Positions 1 to 7,436 of a stretch of 64,000 nt of DNA are shown here, piece after piece. Origin of the DNA: Thermoanaerobaculum sp. (lineage in GTDB: Bacteria; Acidobacteriota; Thermoanaerobaculia; Multivoradales; UBA5704); the NCBI GenBank assembly GCA_021154885.1, contig JAJKHS010000077.1, positions 1 through 64,000 of the forward strand. Reading direction: 5' to 3'. The position numbers and the translations under genes are program-made. Each line of letters starts with the position of its first letter. Position 1 is the first letter of the stretch. The notes below the pieces were generated by a model. The model was not told where the DNA came from, made no database searches, and saw only the letters and a list, made by a program, of their open reading frames with translations.

Positions 1-98
1 ATGCACGATCAATGTGGCTTGGCGTCACGTGCAGCGCGCTCGAGGCGTGGTGATAGTGGCCCCTTCTTCCTGATACGCGAGACGGGGCCGCCCCGGTC

Positions 99-173
99 GC
101 CTAACGCTTGGGCGATGAGCGGCGGGAGCGCGCGATAGCGCGGTATCCGTCCGCTCGATCGGTCGGGTTAAGC
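99..173 (-). other. attC-like integron recombination site 1
   Basis: Core boxes GCCTAAC (99-105) and GTTAAGC (167-173) match the attC consensus RYYYAAC/GTTRRRY. Between them GATGAGCGG (114-122) pairs with CCGCTCGATC (151-160), leaving one extra G unpaired, the extrahelical-base signature of attC. The extra base lies in the plus-strand right arm, so the site reads on the minus strand and follows the minus-strand gene ending at 168, whose stop codon lies in the core box. Bases 1-98 would belong to the next cassette; I see no supportable gene there. Confidence 0.75.
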
Positions 174-836
174 GCGCTCCTCCTCAAAATCCTCTTCCTC
201 GATGTCATCGCATTGGATCTTGCAGCCGCTGGCGTCAAAATCGCACGGATCTCCAAGTTTGCCAGATTCTAGTTCTCGACGTTTCTCCGCGTACCCCTTC
301 GTGAGCCAGTTCCAGAAGCGCTCGATCGCCTCGGCTTCTGTGGTATTTCGATGACCCTGCGTTTTAGCTAGCATACCAGAAAACTGTTGATCTATTGGGA
401 TAGCGTCACGGCCGAAGTAGAAGAAGTCAGTCGAGATTAGGACGCACTCGCCACTTGTATCTCGCTCTTTGTGCTTTGAGTCGTGTAGCGCTCCAGGTGC
501 AACCTGCCATTCTCCAGAAGAATCCTTGTGCCAGATGTTATCGCCACGCACGCTCTCGCGCGTCTGATTTGATGGTATCTTATACGCGAACTCTGACCGT
601 CTCCAATATTGCTTATAAGGAATGGTTTCTTGGACGCGCATTGCAAAAACGAGATGTCCTGCAAGTCCGTAGCCTGCCGAGCCGGTCCCAACTATAATGT
701 CTCCACGGTGCGCCTTCCGTCGGACCACAGGCTTGCAGCATGCAAGAGTACAGTAGGGCCCGAACGGATTGGGAGCAAATCCAGCGTCAACCCGCACGAT
801 ATAGGCAGATAACTTTAGGGGAGGTTCCTTGGGCAT
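168..836 (-). CDS. Nmad2-like (nucleotide modification-associated domain 2) protein, cassette gene
   Basis: 222 aa. The N-terminus (YIVRVDAGFAPNPFGPYCTL, then ACCKPVVRR and GDIIVGTGS) matches my memory of the Nmad2 family: an FAPNPF-x-CTLA-CCKP core followed by VGTGS. That family was named in comparative genomics for linkage to DNA-modification and phage or mobile genes; no reaction is established. The C-terminus ends in an acidic DIEEEDFEEE tail. ATG at 836 is preceded by GGAG seven bases upstream and lies about 29 nt inside the putative cassette boundary. Base composition is clearly less GC-rich than the chromosome to the right. It is the only gene of its cassette. Function in this host is unknown. 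Confidence 0.7.
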   Translation of the reverse strand: MPKEPPLKLSAYIVRVDAGFAPNPFGPYCTLACCKPVVRRKAHRGDIIVGTGSAGYGLAGHLVFAMRVQETIPYKQYWRRSEFAYKIPSNQTRESVRGDNIWHKDSSGEWQVAPGALHDSKHKERDTSGECVLISTDFFYFGRDAIPIDQQFSGMLAKTQGHRNTTEAEAIERFWNWLTKGYAEKRRELESGKLGDPCDFDASGCKIQCDDIEEEDFEEERA

Positions 837-859
837 ATACCATCTCCGAATCTGTGTGC

Positions 860-937
860 GCGTAACGTCTTCGGGCTTCAGCGGGGCCGCCAGGCATCCG
901 CTGCAAGCCCAGGGTTATCTGCTTGGCTTGGTTAGGT
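860..937 (-). other. attC-like integron recombination site 2
   Basis: GCGTAAC (860-866, one deviation from RYYYAAC) and GTTAGGT (931-937, perfect GTTRRRY) flank a stem GGGCTTCAGCGG (873-884) / CCGCTGCAAGCCC (898-910). The pairing is perfect except for one unpaired G in the right arm, again pointing to minus-strand orientation. The 3' end of the minus-strand gene at 915-1733 runs into the site, as is common in gene cassettes. Confidence 0.75.
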
Positions 938-1733
938 TCCATAAATGGCCAATTACCGCCCAGCCCAGGTCCGTCGCGTGCATTCCAAAGGCGTCATTGC
1001 CATTGATAGCCTTTACCTTCCAGTCGGTCCAAATCAACCCTGCGTGAAGCAGGTCACGGCTACAGGCCTCAAACCGCTCATAGGCGCGGTCGCCTGGGAA
1101 TATGATACCTGCGTTTTCTGCATGAAGTGAATTTGCCCAGTGCTCCTGCTGGAACTCAGCATAACGCTTGAGGCAGATGATCGCATCTGGCGTCAACCTC
1201 CGCGTTATCGCCGATATATACTTCTCCTGGTCAGCGTCAAATGAACCGGCTGCTTGGATCAGCGCATTGGCTATGGCGTCCACTGACCCGCCCGAGTTGT
1301 ACTCCAGCACGTTGTTGTTGCGGATATTAAAGCTCAGGTCGCTCAGCTTGCCTTGAGTGATAAGTATTATCTGCGGATTTGGCTTCATGCCGAATGCGAC
1401 GCCGGTTTCAAGCAATACATTGGTGTTTTCAAAGGTTAGGTCTGCCAAAAAGATGTGTGACTCTAGGATCTTGACAATGATCTCTTCGCTCAGCACACGA
1501 GCGGTCCCACCGCGTTCGTCAACCCGCGTCGGCTGGTCGAAGTTACGCCGCGTGCCGCCCTTCTCATTTGCGCGCTCTGCGGCCTTACAGACGACCTCGC
1601 GATACACTTCACGTGAGCGATAGCTAAACTGCTCCCCAAATGGCATTGCTACAAACGTTGTGTACTTGGAGGCTGTGATCTGCCCAGCAAGGGCGTCGTC
1701 ACGATACTGCCGATATATACGATCTGGGTTCAT
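915..1733 (-). CDS. Nucleoside 2-deoxyribosyltransferase/TIR-like domain protein, cassette gene
   Basis: 272 aa from ATG at 1733. A longer reading from GTG at 1811 would run through attC site 3, so 1733, about 26 nt inside the cassette boundary, is preferred. The N-terminal half has FVAMPFGE (about residue 25), then ILESHIFLADLTFENTNV and LLETGVAFGM: the motif order of nucleoside 2-deoxyribosyltransferase-like and predicted nucleotide-binding TIR-like domains, where the acidic residue after the NxNV motif contacts the nucleotide. The C-terminal half (about residues 180-272) has no motif I recognise and may be a winged-helix or sensor domain. Such domains occur in antiviral NAD- or nucleotide-depleting systems, so a defence role is possible but inferred. 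Lower GC than the chromosome. Confidence 0.6.
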   Translation of the reverse strand: MNPDRIYRQYRDDALAGQITASKYTTFVAMPFGEQFSYRSREVYREVVCKAAERANEKGGTRRNFDQPTRVDERGGTARVLSEEIIVKILESHIFLADLTFENTNVLLETGVAFGMKPNPQIILITQGKLSDLSFNIRNNNVLEYNSGGSVDAIANALIQAAGSFDADQEKYISAITRRLTPDAIICLKRYAEFQQEHWANSLHAENAGIIFPGDRAYERFEACSRDLLHAGLIWTDWKVKAINGNDAFGMHATDLGWAVIGHLWNLTKPSR

Positions 1734-1753
1734 CGTGTTCTGGCTCTTTGTGC

Positions 1754-1829
1754 AGATAACGCTGTTCCCGATGAGCGGCGAACCGGACGCGAAGCGGCCG
1801 GTTTCGTCCACTCGATTGGCAGGTTAGGC
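1754..1829 (-). other. attC-like integron recombination site 3
   Basis: AGATAAC (1754-1760, imperfect) and GTTAGGC (1823-1829, perfect) flank GATGAGCGG (1770-1778) facing CCACTCGATTGG (1808-1819), with one unpaired base and a mismatch. An inner hairpin AACCGG (1781-1786) / CCGGTT lies in the variable loop. The GATGAGCGGCG stretch is shared with site 1, so the two sites look related. Confidence 0.7.
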
Positions 1830-1857
1830 GGCAGGCCGCCATCGTTCGCTGTCCTCT

Positions 1858-2490
1858 TCATGGCGAGGTTGCAGGAGAGGGCGTCTCGTTAGCTTGCGTA
1901 GCATCGGGAGCCGCTGCGCACTCAGGCGCGGTCCCTTGGACGATCTTCTTGGAGGCGACACCGATAATCTTCTCGAAACTCTGAGGGAGTCGTGTAAGGT
2001 CCCACTCGCCATTGAATTCGGGCATTACGACGCGGAGTGTCTTGCCAGTTAGGAGTTCAGTTAAGTCGCTGCACGTCACTGGCCATGACGCTTCGTAGTC
2101 AGTGACGCCCATGTGTCGCTTTCGCTTATTCAGAGTCGGCGAAACCGTATGGGCGGTCTTTCCCTCAACCATCCAAGAGACCGTCTCGCCGAGATCTTTT
2201 GCAGATCGGGAGGTAGCTAGGCCTGGCGCCCAAATCGTCGTCTGGGTATTGGTGGGTTGCGGCACGACGAACCGCATTTGGTAGCCTTGAGGCCCTTTCA
2301 AGATGTCGAGAAAGCGCCTATTTGTTCCTGACAAGCCGCTGGCGATGCGGAGATACGAATAGTTCTGTCCCGTGAGTAAGTCTTTGTCCGTCTCTGAGGT
2401 GATCCAAGTAGTCGCGGCCGCCGAGGCTGCCGTGAGCACCCCAAGGAAGAGTATCAGTGCGATGCTTTTCCAAGTCTTGTTGCAACACAT
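1858..2490 (-). CDS. Secreted protein of unknown function, cassette gene
   Basis: 210 aa. The N-terminus MCCNKTWKSIALILFLGVLT followed by AASAAAT is a typical Sec signal peptide with probable cleavage near residue 26. The mature part is mixed alpha/beta without a motif I recognise. It has a single cysteine near residue 140 (WPVTCSDL) and another near 193 (APECAAA), then a low-complexity Pro/Ala/Thr tail. ATG at 2490 has GGAG seven bases upstream. The gene sits between attC-like sites 3 and 4 and shares the lower GC of the other cassette genes. An envelope or periplasmic role is all that can be inferred. Confidence 0.6.
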   Translation of the reverse strand: MCCNKTWKSIALILFLGVLTAASAAATTWITSETDKDLLTGQNYSYLRIASGLSGTNRRFLDILKGPQGYQMRFVVPQPTNTQTTIWAPGLATSRSAKDLGETVSWMVEGKTAHTVSPTLNKRKRHMGVTDYEASWPVTCSDLTELLTGKTLRVVMPEFNGEWDLTRLPQSFEKIIGVASKKIVQGTAPECAAAPDATQANETPSPATSP

Positions 2491-2547
2491 TGTCGGTCTC
2501 CAGTTTCCCTTCTCACGCGGAACGCTTCCATGAGTGTACCCTCTACC

Positions 2548-2637
2548 GCCTAACCTTTAAGCGTCTATCCTTTAAGCGTCTATCCGAAGTCCTCCCTGCG
2601 AAGTCCGCCGAAGGATTTCGGATAGACGCAGTTGAAC
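2548..2637 (-). other. Possible attC (or attI-proximal) site 4 with tandem duplication
   Basis: GCCTAAC (2548-2554) and GTTGAAC (2631-2637) both fit the attC core consensus and flank a perfect 13-bp inverted repeat, GCGTCTATCCGAA (2576-2588) / 2617-2629. A 15-bp unit CTTTAAGCGTCTATC is duplicated in tandem (2555-2569 and 2570-2584). No unpaired base is evident in the stem, so this may be an altered attC or another palindrome. Confidence 0.5.
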
Positions 2638-3006
2638 GAAGCCGCGGGCTAGCCCGAGGCGGTCCTATGGGGATTCAATCCCTGGCAGGGGCTTCGCGCG
2701 ACTCCCTGCCGGCCTCCACGCCACCCCGACAGCCGCCGTGAGGCTGTCCGAGGACCGTCCAGCGAGGGGATCTGCCGCAGGCCCAGGCTCCACAACCGCG
2801 ATTTCACGTCGAGGATTATACCGCAGGACCCGGGTGGGATACACAACTCCCTGCCTCCACGACTGAGCAGATAAATATGGGCATCGAGCTATGAACGGTA
2901 GGATCATCGCGGCGGAGCCCTCGGAACTCGGGCCGGTGCCACTTCACCGACCTCGGCGCCGGCACCCGCACCGGAGCCTCCAATCATCGACTCTGAGATC
3001 CGGGCG
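2638..3006. other. Intergenic stretch without a supportable gene
   Basis: About 370 bases between the last attC-like site and the XRE gene. Short open frames on the minus strand have no ribosome binding site or recognisable product. No integrase, further core box or terminator was seen. If the array has an attI, its right edge would lie here. Confidence 0.5.
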
Positions 3007-3345
3007 TCATGCCGCGTTCACGGTGACGGTGTAGCGGAGTCCGACGCGGCGCAGGGCATCCTGAAGCGCGAGGCGCACAAACTGCGATTCCGCATAGCCC
3101 AGGCGCGCCGCCCAGCTCGCCGCACGCTCGGGGCTGACGATCTTCCGACCGTTCTCGATGTGCGACAGATGCTGCTTGGAGATTCCGAGCGTGTCGGCGA
3201 GCTCAGCCTGCGTCAGGGCCTCTCCCTCCCGGATGGACCGAAAGAGCTTGGCGAGCGTGAGCGGGCCACCACTCAGGTTTTCGAGGAAGGCCATTGCGTC
3301 CGACCGGCCGCGCTGACGATGCGGGTGCTTTTTTTCAGTAGACAT
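3007..3345 (-). CDS. XRE-family helix-turn-helix regulator (antitoxin-like)
   Basis: 112 aa. Residues about 30-95 form a Cro/C1-type HTH: LAKLFRSIREGEALTQAELA, then DTLGISKQHLSHIENGRKIV, ending in aromatic/hydrophobic helices. The N-terminus is basic (MSTEKKHPHRQRGRSD). Size and sequence fit stand-alone DNA-binding regulators or antitoxins of HigA type. The ATG at 3345 overlaps the stop of a 22-codon reading frame starting near 3411 on the same strand (MRFAPAVKPNFVSVEEVTPH...), which could be a translationally coupled leader or the tail of a lost partner. No toxin gene is adjacent. Regulator identity is confident; partner and target are unknown. Confidence 0.8.
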   Translation of the reverse strand: MSTEKKHPHRQRGRSDAMAFLENLSGGPLTLAKLFRSIREGEALTQAELADTLGISKQHLSHIENGRKIVSPERAASWAARLGYAESQFVRLALQDALRRVGLRYTVTVNAA

Positions 3346-3492
3346 GGGGTGTCACCTCTTCAACCGACACAAAGTTGGGCTTCACCGCTGGTGCGAATCT
3401 CATGAATCGCGCGCCATGGAGGTGCCGGGCCTGCGGAGGAAGGGAAGGGGAGCGGGCAGGCCCGCTCCCCTTCTTGGAGGGTAACTGAAGCG

Positions 3493-4959
3493 TCAGCGGC
3501 GGATCGCCACCGTCGACGTGGCCGTCGCCGTCGACGCAGGCACCCGGGCCGCAGCCTCCTTGGGTCTCGCGTACACCGGACGCGGACCAAAGGCCTGCCG
3601 CAACACCCGCCGCAGCACGGAGGGATGGAACAGGGCCGCCGGCGACTTCATCATGTGGTTGACTTCCTGGAACCGGCGGAACACGTCCTCGCTCTGCGGG
3701 ATCAGCCGGATCACCTGCTCGATGTACCAGTGCATGAGCTTGAGCTTGGCGGTGATCTTGCCGCCCTGTGTGGTGGGCCAGCGCAGGTCCTCGCCCGTGG
3801 TCAGCGCCCAGGGGCCGGCCACCAGCTTCGACACCCGCTTCTGGAAGCGCCGGGTATCCAGCGTGCCGCGGCCGTGGCTCAGGCACTTGCCCAGCTCCAG
3901 CGCCTCGAGGCCGGTGAGGGTCATCCCCAGGCCGTAGACCGGGTTGAAGGCGCAGACCGAGTCGCCCAGCGCCGCGAAGCCCTGGGGCAACCGCGCCTTC
4001 TCGTAGCTGCGCAGCCGGTTCTCCGTCCGCCGGTAGCCCCAGACCTTCGACAGCGGCCGGGCTTTCTGGATGGCCCGGTAGAGCTCCGGCGATGAGAGGC
4101 TCCTGGCGAACTGCAGGAACCCGTCCTCGTCCGTCGGCGGATAGTCGTGCATCACTCCGGCGATGGTCACGATCCAGCGGTTTCCCTCGACGGGCTGGAT
4201 GATTCCCGCCCGCGGCTGGTAGGGCGGCCGGTTCATGATGAACAGCGTCTTCCACTCCTTCTTGTACTCCTCGACCGGCTCGTAGAGGCGGGTGGCATAT
4301 CCCCAGAACGCATCCACGACCATCTCCTCGGGCCTCTCATAGCCCACGGCCTCCAGCCAGTCCGGAGCCTTGGAGCCCCGGCCGCTGGCATCCACCACCA
4401 GCTCGGCCGCCAGCAGCTCCTCCTCGACCGGCGCGTTGGGGTCGCGGTGGCGCGGCCGCAGCCGCACGCCCGCCACCCGGGCCTTGTCCTCGTCGAGCTC
4501 CAGGCCGGCCACTTCGAAGCCCTGGCGGAGGAGCACCTTCGGATTCGTCATCAGGTGACGGCGGACGGTGGCCTCGAAGAGGGGCCGGGTGAAGGTACAG
4601 AACTCGAGACCGATCTCCTTGCGGGGCGACCAACCCGAGCGATAGAGGATGCGAAAGTCGCTGCCCTGATCGAGGAGATGGCTTCCCGCCTCCTGGAGGT
4701 CCGCGGTGATCCCCGGGAAGAGCTCCTCGGCGACCATCAGGCCCCGCTTGAAGAGGAAGTGGAGATGACGGGCCTGGGGCACCCCCGGCCGGTTCTCGCT
4801 CCCCTCGGGCAACTGGTCGCGTTCGACGACGGTGACCTGATCGAAATGATCGGCGAGCACGCGCGCCGCGAGCATGCCGCCGATGCTGCCGCCGACCACG
4901 ACGGCGTGACGGTCGACTACGCCTTCCTGCCGTTGCTGCCTCCAGCTACGGTCCTGCAT
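3493..4959 (-). CDS. FAD-dependent oxidoreductase (flavin monooxygenase-like)
   Basis: 488 aa. It has an N-terminal Rossmann FAD motif VVVGGSIGGMLAARVL (residues about 20-35), then VTVVERDQLP binding the ribose, and a second FAD contact GFAALGDSVCAFNPVYGLGM (about residues 335-355) with the conserved GD. This arrangement is typical of group A flavin monooxygenases, geranylgeranyl reductases and halogenase-like proteins. No halogenase WxWxIP motif was found. The C-terminal 40 residues are Ala/Thr/Arg-rich and probably disordered. The substrate is not predictable. A purine-rich G-run precedes ATG 4959. The gene is separated from both neighbours and appears monocistronic. Confidence 0.75.
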   Translation of the reverse strand: MQDRSWRQQRQEGVVDRHAVVVGGSIGGMLAARVLADHFDQVTVVERDQLPEGSENRPGVPQARHLHFLFKRGLMVAEELFPGITADLQEAGSHLLDQGSDFRILYRSGWSPRKEIGLEFCTFTRPLFEATVRRHLMTNPKVLLRQGFEVAGLELDEDKARVAGVRLRPRHRDPNAPVEEELLAAELVVDASGRGSKAPDWLEAVGYERPEEMVVDAFWGYATRLYEPVEEYKKEWKTLFIMNRPPYQPRAGIIQPVEGNRWIVTIAGVMHDYPPTDEDGFLQFARSLSSPELYRAIQKARPLSKVWGYRRTENRLRSYEKARLPQGFAALGDSVCAFNPVYGLGMTLTGLEALELGKCLSHGRGTLDTRRFQKRVSKLVAGPWALTTGEDLRWPTTQGGKITAKLKLMHWYIEQVIRLIPQSEDVFRRFQEVNHMMKSPAALFHPSVLRRVLRQAFGPRPVYARPKEAAARVPASTATATSTVAIRR

Positions 4960-5156
4960 GATGTCCCCCCCTTTCAGGGTTCCTGCTGACTACTTGAACC
5001 TCCAATGGGTGCATACGTAATGCCAGATGGAGAGTTGCCTCCCGCGCAGGGAAGCGTTTGTAAAGAGTTCCACTTCGCAGGTCACCGAAGCCCACCGGCG
5101 AGGACGCCCGCCGGAGGACCTCTCGCGGTATCCTCCTCCCCGGAGGTTTTCCAGCC

Positions 5157-5927
5157 ATGCGCCTTCACGTCCTCGGCAGCTCCGGCGGCTACCCGGCCTC
5201 CGACAACCCCAGCACCGGCTTTCTCCTGGAGCACGGCGCCACCCGGCTGTGGATCGACGCCGGCAACGGCACCTTCGCCGTCCTCCAGCGGCTGACCGAC
5301 TTCACGCAGCTCGACGCCCTCGTCCTCAGCCACCTCCACCCCGACCATTGCGCCGACCTCTATTCCCTGCACATCGCCCTGCGCTACCGGGTCGACGGCG
5401 CCCTGCGCCTGCCTCTTTATGGGCCCCCGGGCACGCTCGAAGCGCTCGGTGGCCTGCTGGGAGCGGACGGCGCGGAGAACCTCGGCGCCACCTTCCCTTT
5501 CCACGCCGTGGACGCTGGAGACACCGTCGAAGTGGGTGATTTCCGCCTGCGCTTCCTGCGCACCGACCACCCCGGCCACACCCTCGCCATCCGCGCCGAA
5601 ACCGATGCCGGCACCCTCACCTACTCGGCCGACACCGGTCCGAACGCCGACCTTGCCGGCTTCGCCCAAGGGAGCGACCTGCTCGTCTGCGAGGCCACCT
5701 ACCAGGAGGGGAAGGTCGGCGCGCCCGTCCATCTCACCGCCCGCCAAGCCGGCGAGACCGCCCGCCACGCTGGCGTCCGGGAGCTGGCCGTCACCCACGT
5801 CTGGCCCACATTCGACCCGCAGATCGCCGTGGTAGAGGCCCGATCCGCAGCCGGCGACATCCCCGTCCGCTGGGCGCGGTCGGGGGAGGTCTTCACGGTC
5901 GGCAGCGGACCGGCCGCGGAGATTTGA
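5157..5927 (+). CDS. Metallo-beta-lactamase fold hydrolase (RNase Z-like)
   Basis: 256 aa. It opens with MRLHVLGSSGGYPA and has the zinc motif SHLHPDH (H59, H61, D63, H64), later metal ligands in LRTDHPGHT and SADTG, and a final TLTHVW-type histidine segment (AVTHVWPTF). The sequence resembles cyclic-phosphodiesterase/RNase Z-type MBL proteins that act on phosphodiesters or small esters; no RNase Z exosite arm is visible. ATG 5157 has GGAGG nine bases upstream. It is divergent from the flavoprotein gene and followed by a 315-bp gap. Family assignment is firm; the substrate is unknown. Confidence 0.8.
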   Translation: MRLHVLGSSGGYPASDNPSTGFLLEHGATRLWIDAGNGTFAVLQRLTDFTQLDALVLSHLHPDHCADLYSLHIALRYRVDGALRLPLYGPPGTLEALGGLLGADGAENLGATFPFHAVDAGDTVEVGDFRLRFLRTDHPGHTLAIRAETDAGTLTYSADTGPNADLAGFAQGSDLLVCEATYQEGKVGAPVHLTARQAGETARHAGVRELAVTHVWPTFDPQIAVVEARSAAGDIPVRWARSGEVFTVGSGPAAEI

Positions 5928-6006
5928 AAGTTCTTCCCTCTCCTTTTCGAAGAGAAATGTAAGTATGTCTTGAAATCCACCGGGGCCTTTCGGGAGCGTC
6001 GGCGCG

Positions 6007-6048
6007 TGTCAGGAGTGTCAGGGAATGTCAGTGGGTCTGTCATTGACA
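6007..6048. repeat. Cluster of TGTCA motifs in the 5928-6242 intergenic gap
   Basis: TGTCA occurs at 6007, 6016, 6026 and 6038, and an inverted TGACA at 6044. Spacing is 9, 10 and 12 bases, close to one helical turn. It could be a regulator binding array for the gene at 6243. Nothing else notable was seen in this gap. Confidence 0.35.
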
Positions 6049-6242
6049 GAGCGCAGACAGTGCGCGATCCAAGTCTTCGGCCTGCCACGGAAACGCGCAC
6101 ACGCCGCGCTTCTTTGCCCGCTCGCAAAAATTCTCACAGGTCTCTACGAAAATTTGTCACCCACAGGCGGCTTGGAATCAGGATGCACCCGGCCATGATC
6201 TAATGGGACGAGGACCAACGCTGAAGAGAAGGAGCGACGGAG

Positions 6243-6857
6243 ATGAGCTTTCTGGCAGGCATGTTCGGCCCGCGACGCGAGGAGGTCTGGAAGCAGCTCT
6301 GCGGCGAGATCGGCGCCGACTTCGTCGACGGCGGCTTCTGGAAGGGGGACAAGGTCCAAGCCCACGTCAAGGGCTGGACGGTCACCCTGGACGTCTACAC
6401 CGTGTCGACCGGTCACAACCACGTCACCTACACCCGGATGCGGGCGCCCTTCGTCAGCCAGGACCCGTTCCGTTTCCGGATCTACCGCAAGGGCTTCTTC
6501 AGCGACTTGGGCAAGATGCTGGGGATGCAGGACATCGAGGTGGGCTACTCCAGCCCGTTCGATGACGACTTCATCGTCCAGGGCAATGACGAGACCAAGG
6601 TCAGGGCCCTGTTCGCCAACCCGGAGATCCGGCGGCTGATCCAGGAGCAACCGCAGATCCGCCTGGAGCTCAAGGACGACGAGGGCTATTTCCGCGCCCG
6701 CTTCCCCGAGGGGGTGGACGAGCTTCACTTCCAGGTGGTGGGGGTGATCCGCGACGTGGAGCGCCTGAAGAAGCTCTTCGACCTCTTCGCCGAGGTCCTC
6801 GAGGAGATGCACCGCCTCGGCTTCGCCTCGGACGCGGACCCGGGAGTGAAGCTCTGA
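6243..6857 (+). CDS. Conserved-looking hypothetical cytosolic protein
   Basis: 204 aa, no signal peptide or membrane segment. The sequence starts MSFLAGMFGPRREEVWKQL and is balanced and globular. It has repeated aromatic/charged beta segments (GFWKGDKVQAHVKGWTVTLD, FRIYRKGFFSDLGKMLG) and an amphipathic C-terminal helix (ERLKKLFDLFAEVLEEMHRL). I do not recognise the family. AAGGAG precedes ATG 6243 with good spacing. It is followed within 70 bp by a small same-strand gene, so the two may be co-transcribed. A TGTCA cluster lies about 200 bp upstream. Confidence 0.6.
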   Translation: MSFLAGMFGPRREEVWKQLCGEIGADFVDGGFWKGDKVQAHVKGWTVTLDVYTVSTGHNHVTYTRMRAPFVSQDPFRFRIYRKGFFSDLGKMLGMQDIEVGYSSPFDDDFIVQGNDETKVRALFANPEIRRLIQEQPQIRLELKDDEGYFRARFPEGVDELHFQVVGVIRDVERLKKLFDLFAEVLEEMHRLGFASDADPGVKL

Positions 6858-6925
6858 TGGCCGGACCCGACGAGTGATACCGTACGTCCTGTAGTTGGGT
6901 CCCAATCTTGGGGAGGAGAGAAGGC

Positions 6926-7153
6926 ATGCCGTGGATTCAGGTCACCCAGAGCACGAGCCGCGACATCTGGCTGCGCACCGAGTCGATCATCGGCCTGGCG
7001 CCGGCCGAGCGCCACGGCAGCGGCACCAAGGTCCTCCTCCTCTCTGGCGCCACCCTCGACGTCATCGAGGAGCAGGACGATCTCCTCGGCAAGCTCCGCG
7101 ACCTGGAGGGGACGGCGGGCCGGGAGCGGCGGGTGGGTTTTCCGGCGGAGTGA
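6926..7153 (+). CDS. Small FlbD-like / hypothetical protein
   Basis: 75 aa from ATG 6926, chosen over an upstream in-frame GTG because a GGAGGAG element lies just upstream. The pattern VTQSTSRDIWLRTESIIGLA followed by GTKVLLLSGATLDVIEEQ resembles the short beta-rich FlbD-type fold (a conserved start strand, I-x-x-I, then a strand ending in V-x-E). No flagellar genes are nearby, so flagellar function should not be assumed. Likely co-transcribed with the gene at 6243 and ended by the hairpin at 7170-7213. Confidence 0.5.
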   Translation: MPWIQVTQSTSRDIWLRTESIIGLAPAERHGSGTKVLLLSGATLDVIEEQDDLLGKLRDLEGTAGRERRVGFPAE

Positions 7154-7169
7154 CGGTCGCTCGCGGGCT

Positions 7170-7213
7170 CGGAATTGCCCGGTTTTTTTCGGCCACTGAG
7201 CAATTCCGTTTTT
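7170..7213 (+). terminator. Probable (bidirectional) intrinsic terminator
   Basis: CGGAATTGC (7170-7178) and GCAATTCCG (7200-7208) form a perfect 9-bp stem followed by a short T run. It lies between the convergent small gene at 6926-7153 and hicA (ends 7212). The loop holds a further CCG/CGG pairing and a T tract. Confidence 0.5.
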
Positions 7214-7436
7214 ACAACAGCCGCTTGAACTGCTCTACGGTGAGCCCTGCCTGGCGGATGATCGTGCGTAGCGTACCCTTGGCAATTTCTGGATGATCAG
7301 GAACGGTCAGCCGGCGAAAGGGAGACAGTCCTTGCCTGAGGATGATGTGGCTGCCGTGCTGCCGATCCTTCTCGTAGCCGAGCTTGCCCAATGCTTTGAC
7401 GACCTCCCGACCGGAAACGCGGGGAAGCTCGCTCAA
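7212..7436 (-). CDS. hicA: HicA-family toxin (mRNA interferase)
   Basis: 74 aa, normal for HicA. It has the dsRBD-like layout: SGREVVKALGKLGYEKDRQH, the catalytic-type histidine in GSHIILR (H30), then LTVPDHPEIAKGTLRTIIRQ and a C-terminal helix. HicA toxins cleave mRNA and are held inactive by HicB. The start overlaps the end of the upstream hicB-like gene by 4 bp, the usual coupling of antitoxin-first HicBA pairs on the minus strand. The active-site histidine is present, so the toxin looks intact. Confidence 0.85.
   Translation of the reverse strand: MSELPRVSGREVVKALGKLGYEKDRQHGSHIILRQGLSPFRRLTVPDHPEIAKGTLRTIIRQAGLTVEQFKRLL

Noticed and set aside
1734-1811. GTG start at 1811 for the deoxyribosyltransferase-like gene
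   Set aside because: The extra 26 codons run through attC-like site 3 and have no ribosome site; ATG 1733 fits the cassette boundary.
2640-2720. tRNA-like arm GGGGATTCAATCCC
   Set aside because: Only a T-arm-like stem is present; no acceptor, D or anticodon arms fit around it.
4147-4989. 280-residue plus-strand frame opposite the flavoprotein gene
   Set aside because: Shadow of the FAD protein; no motif or ribosome site.
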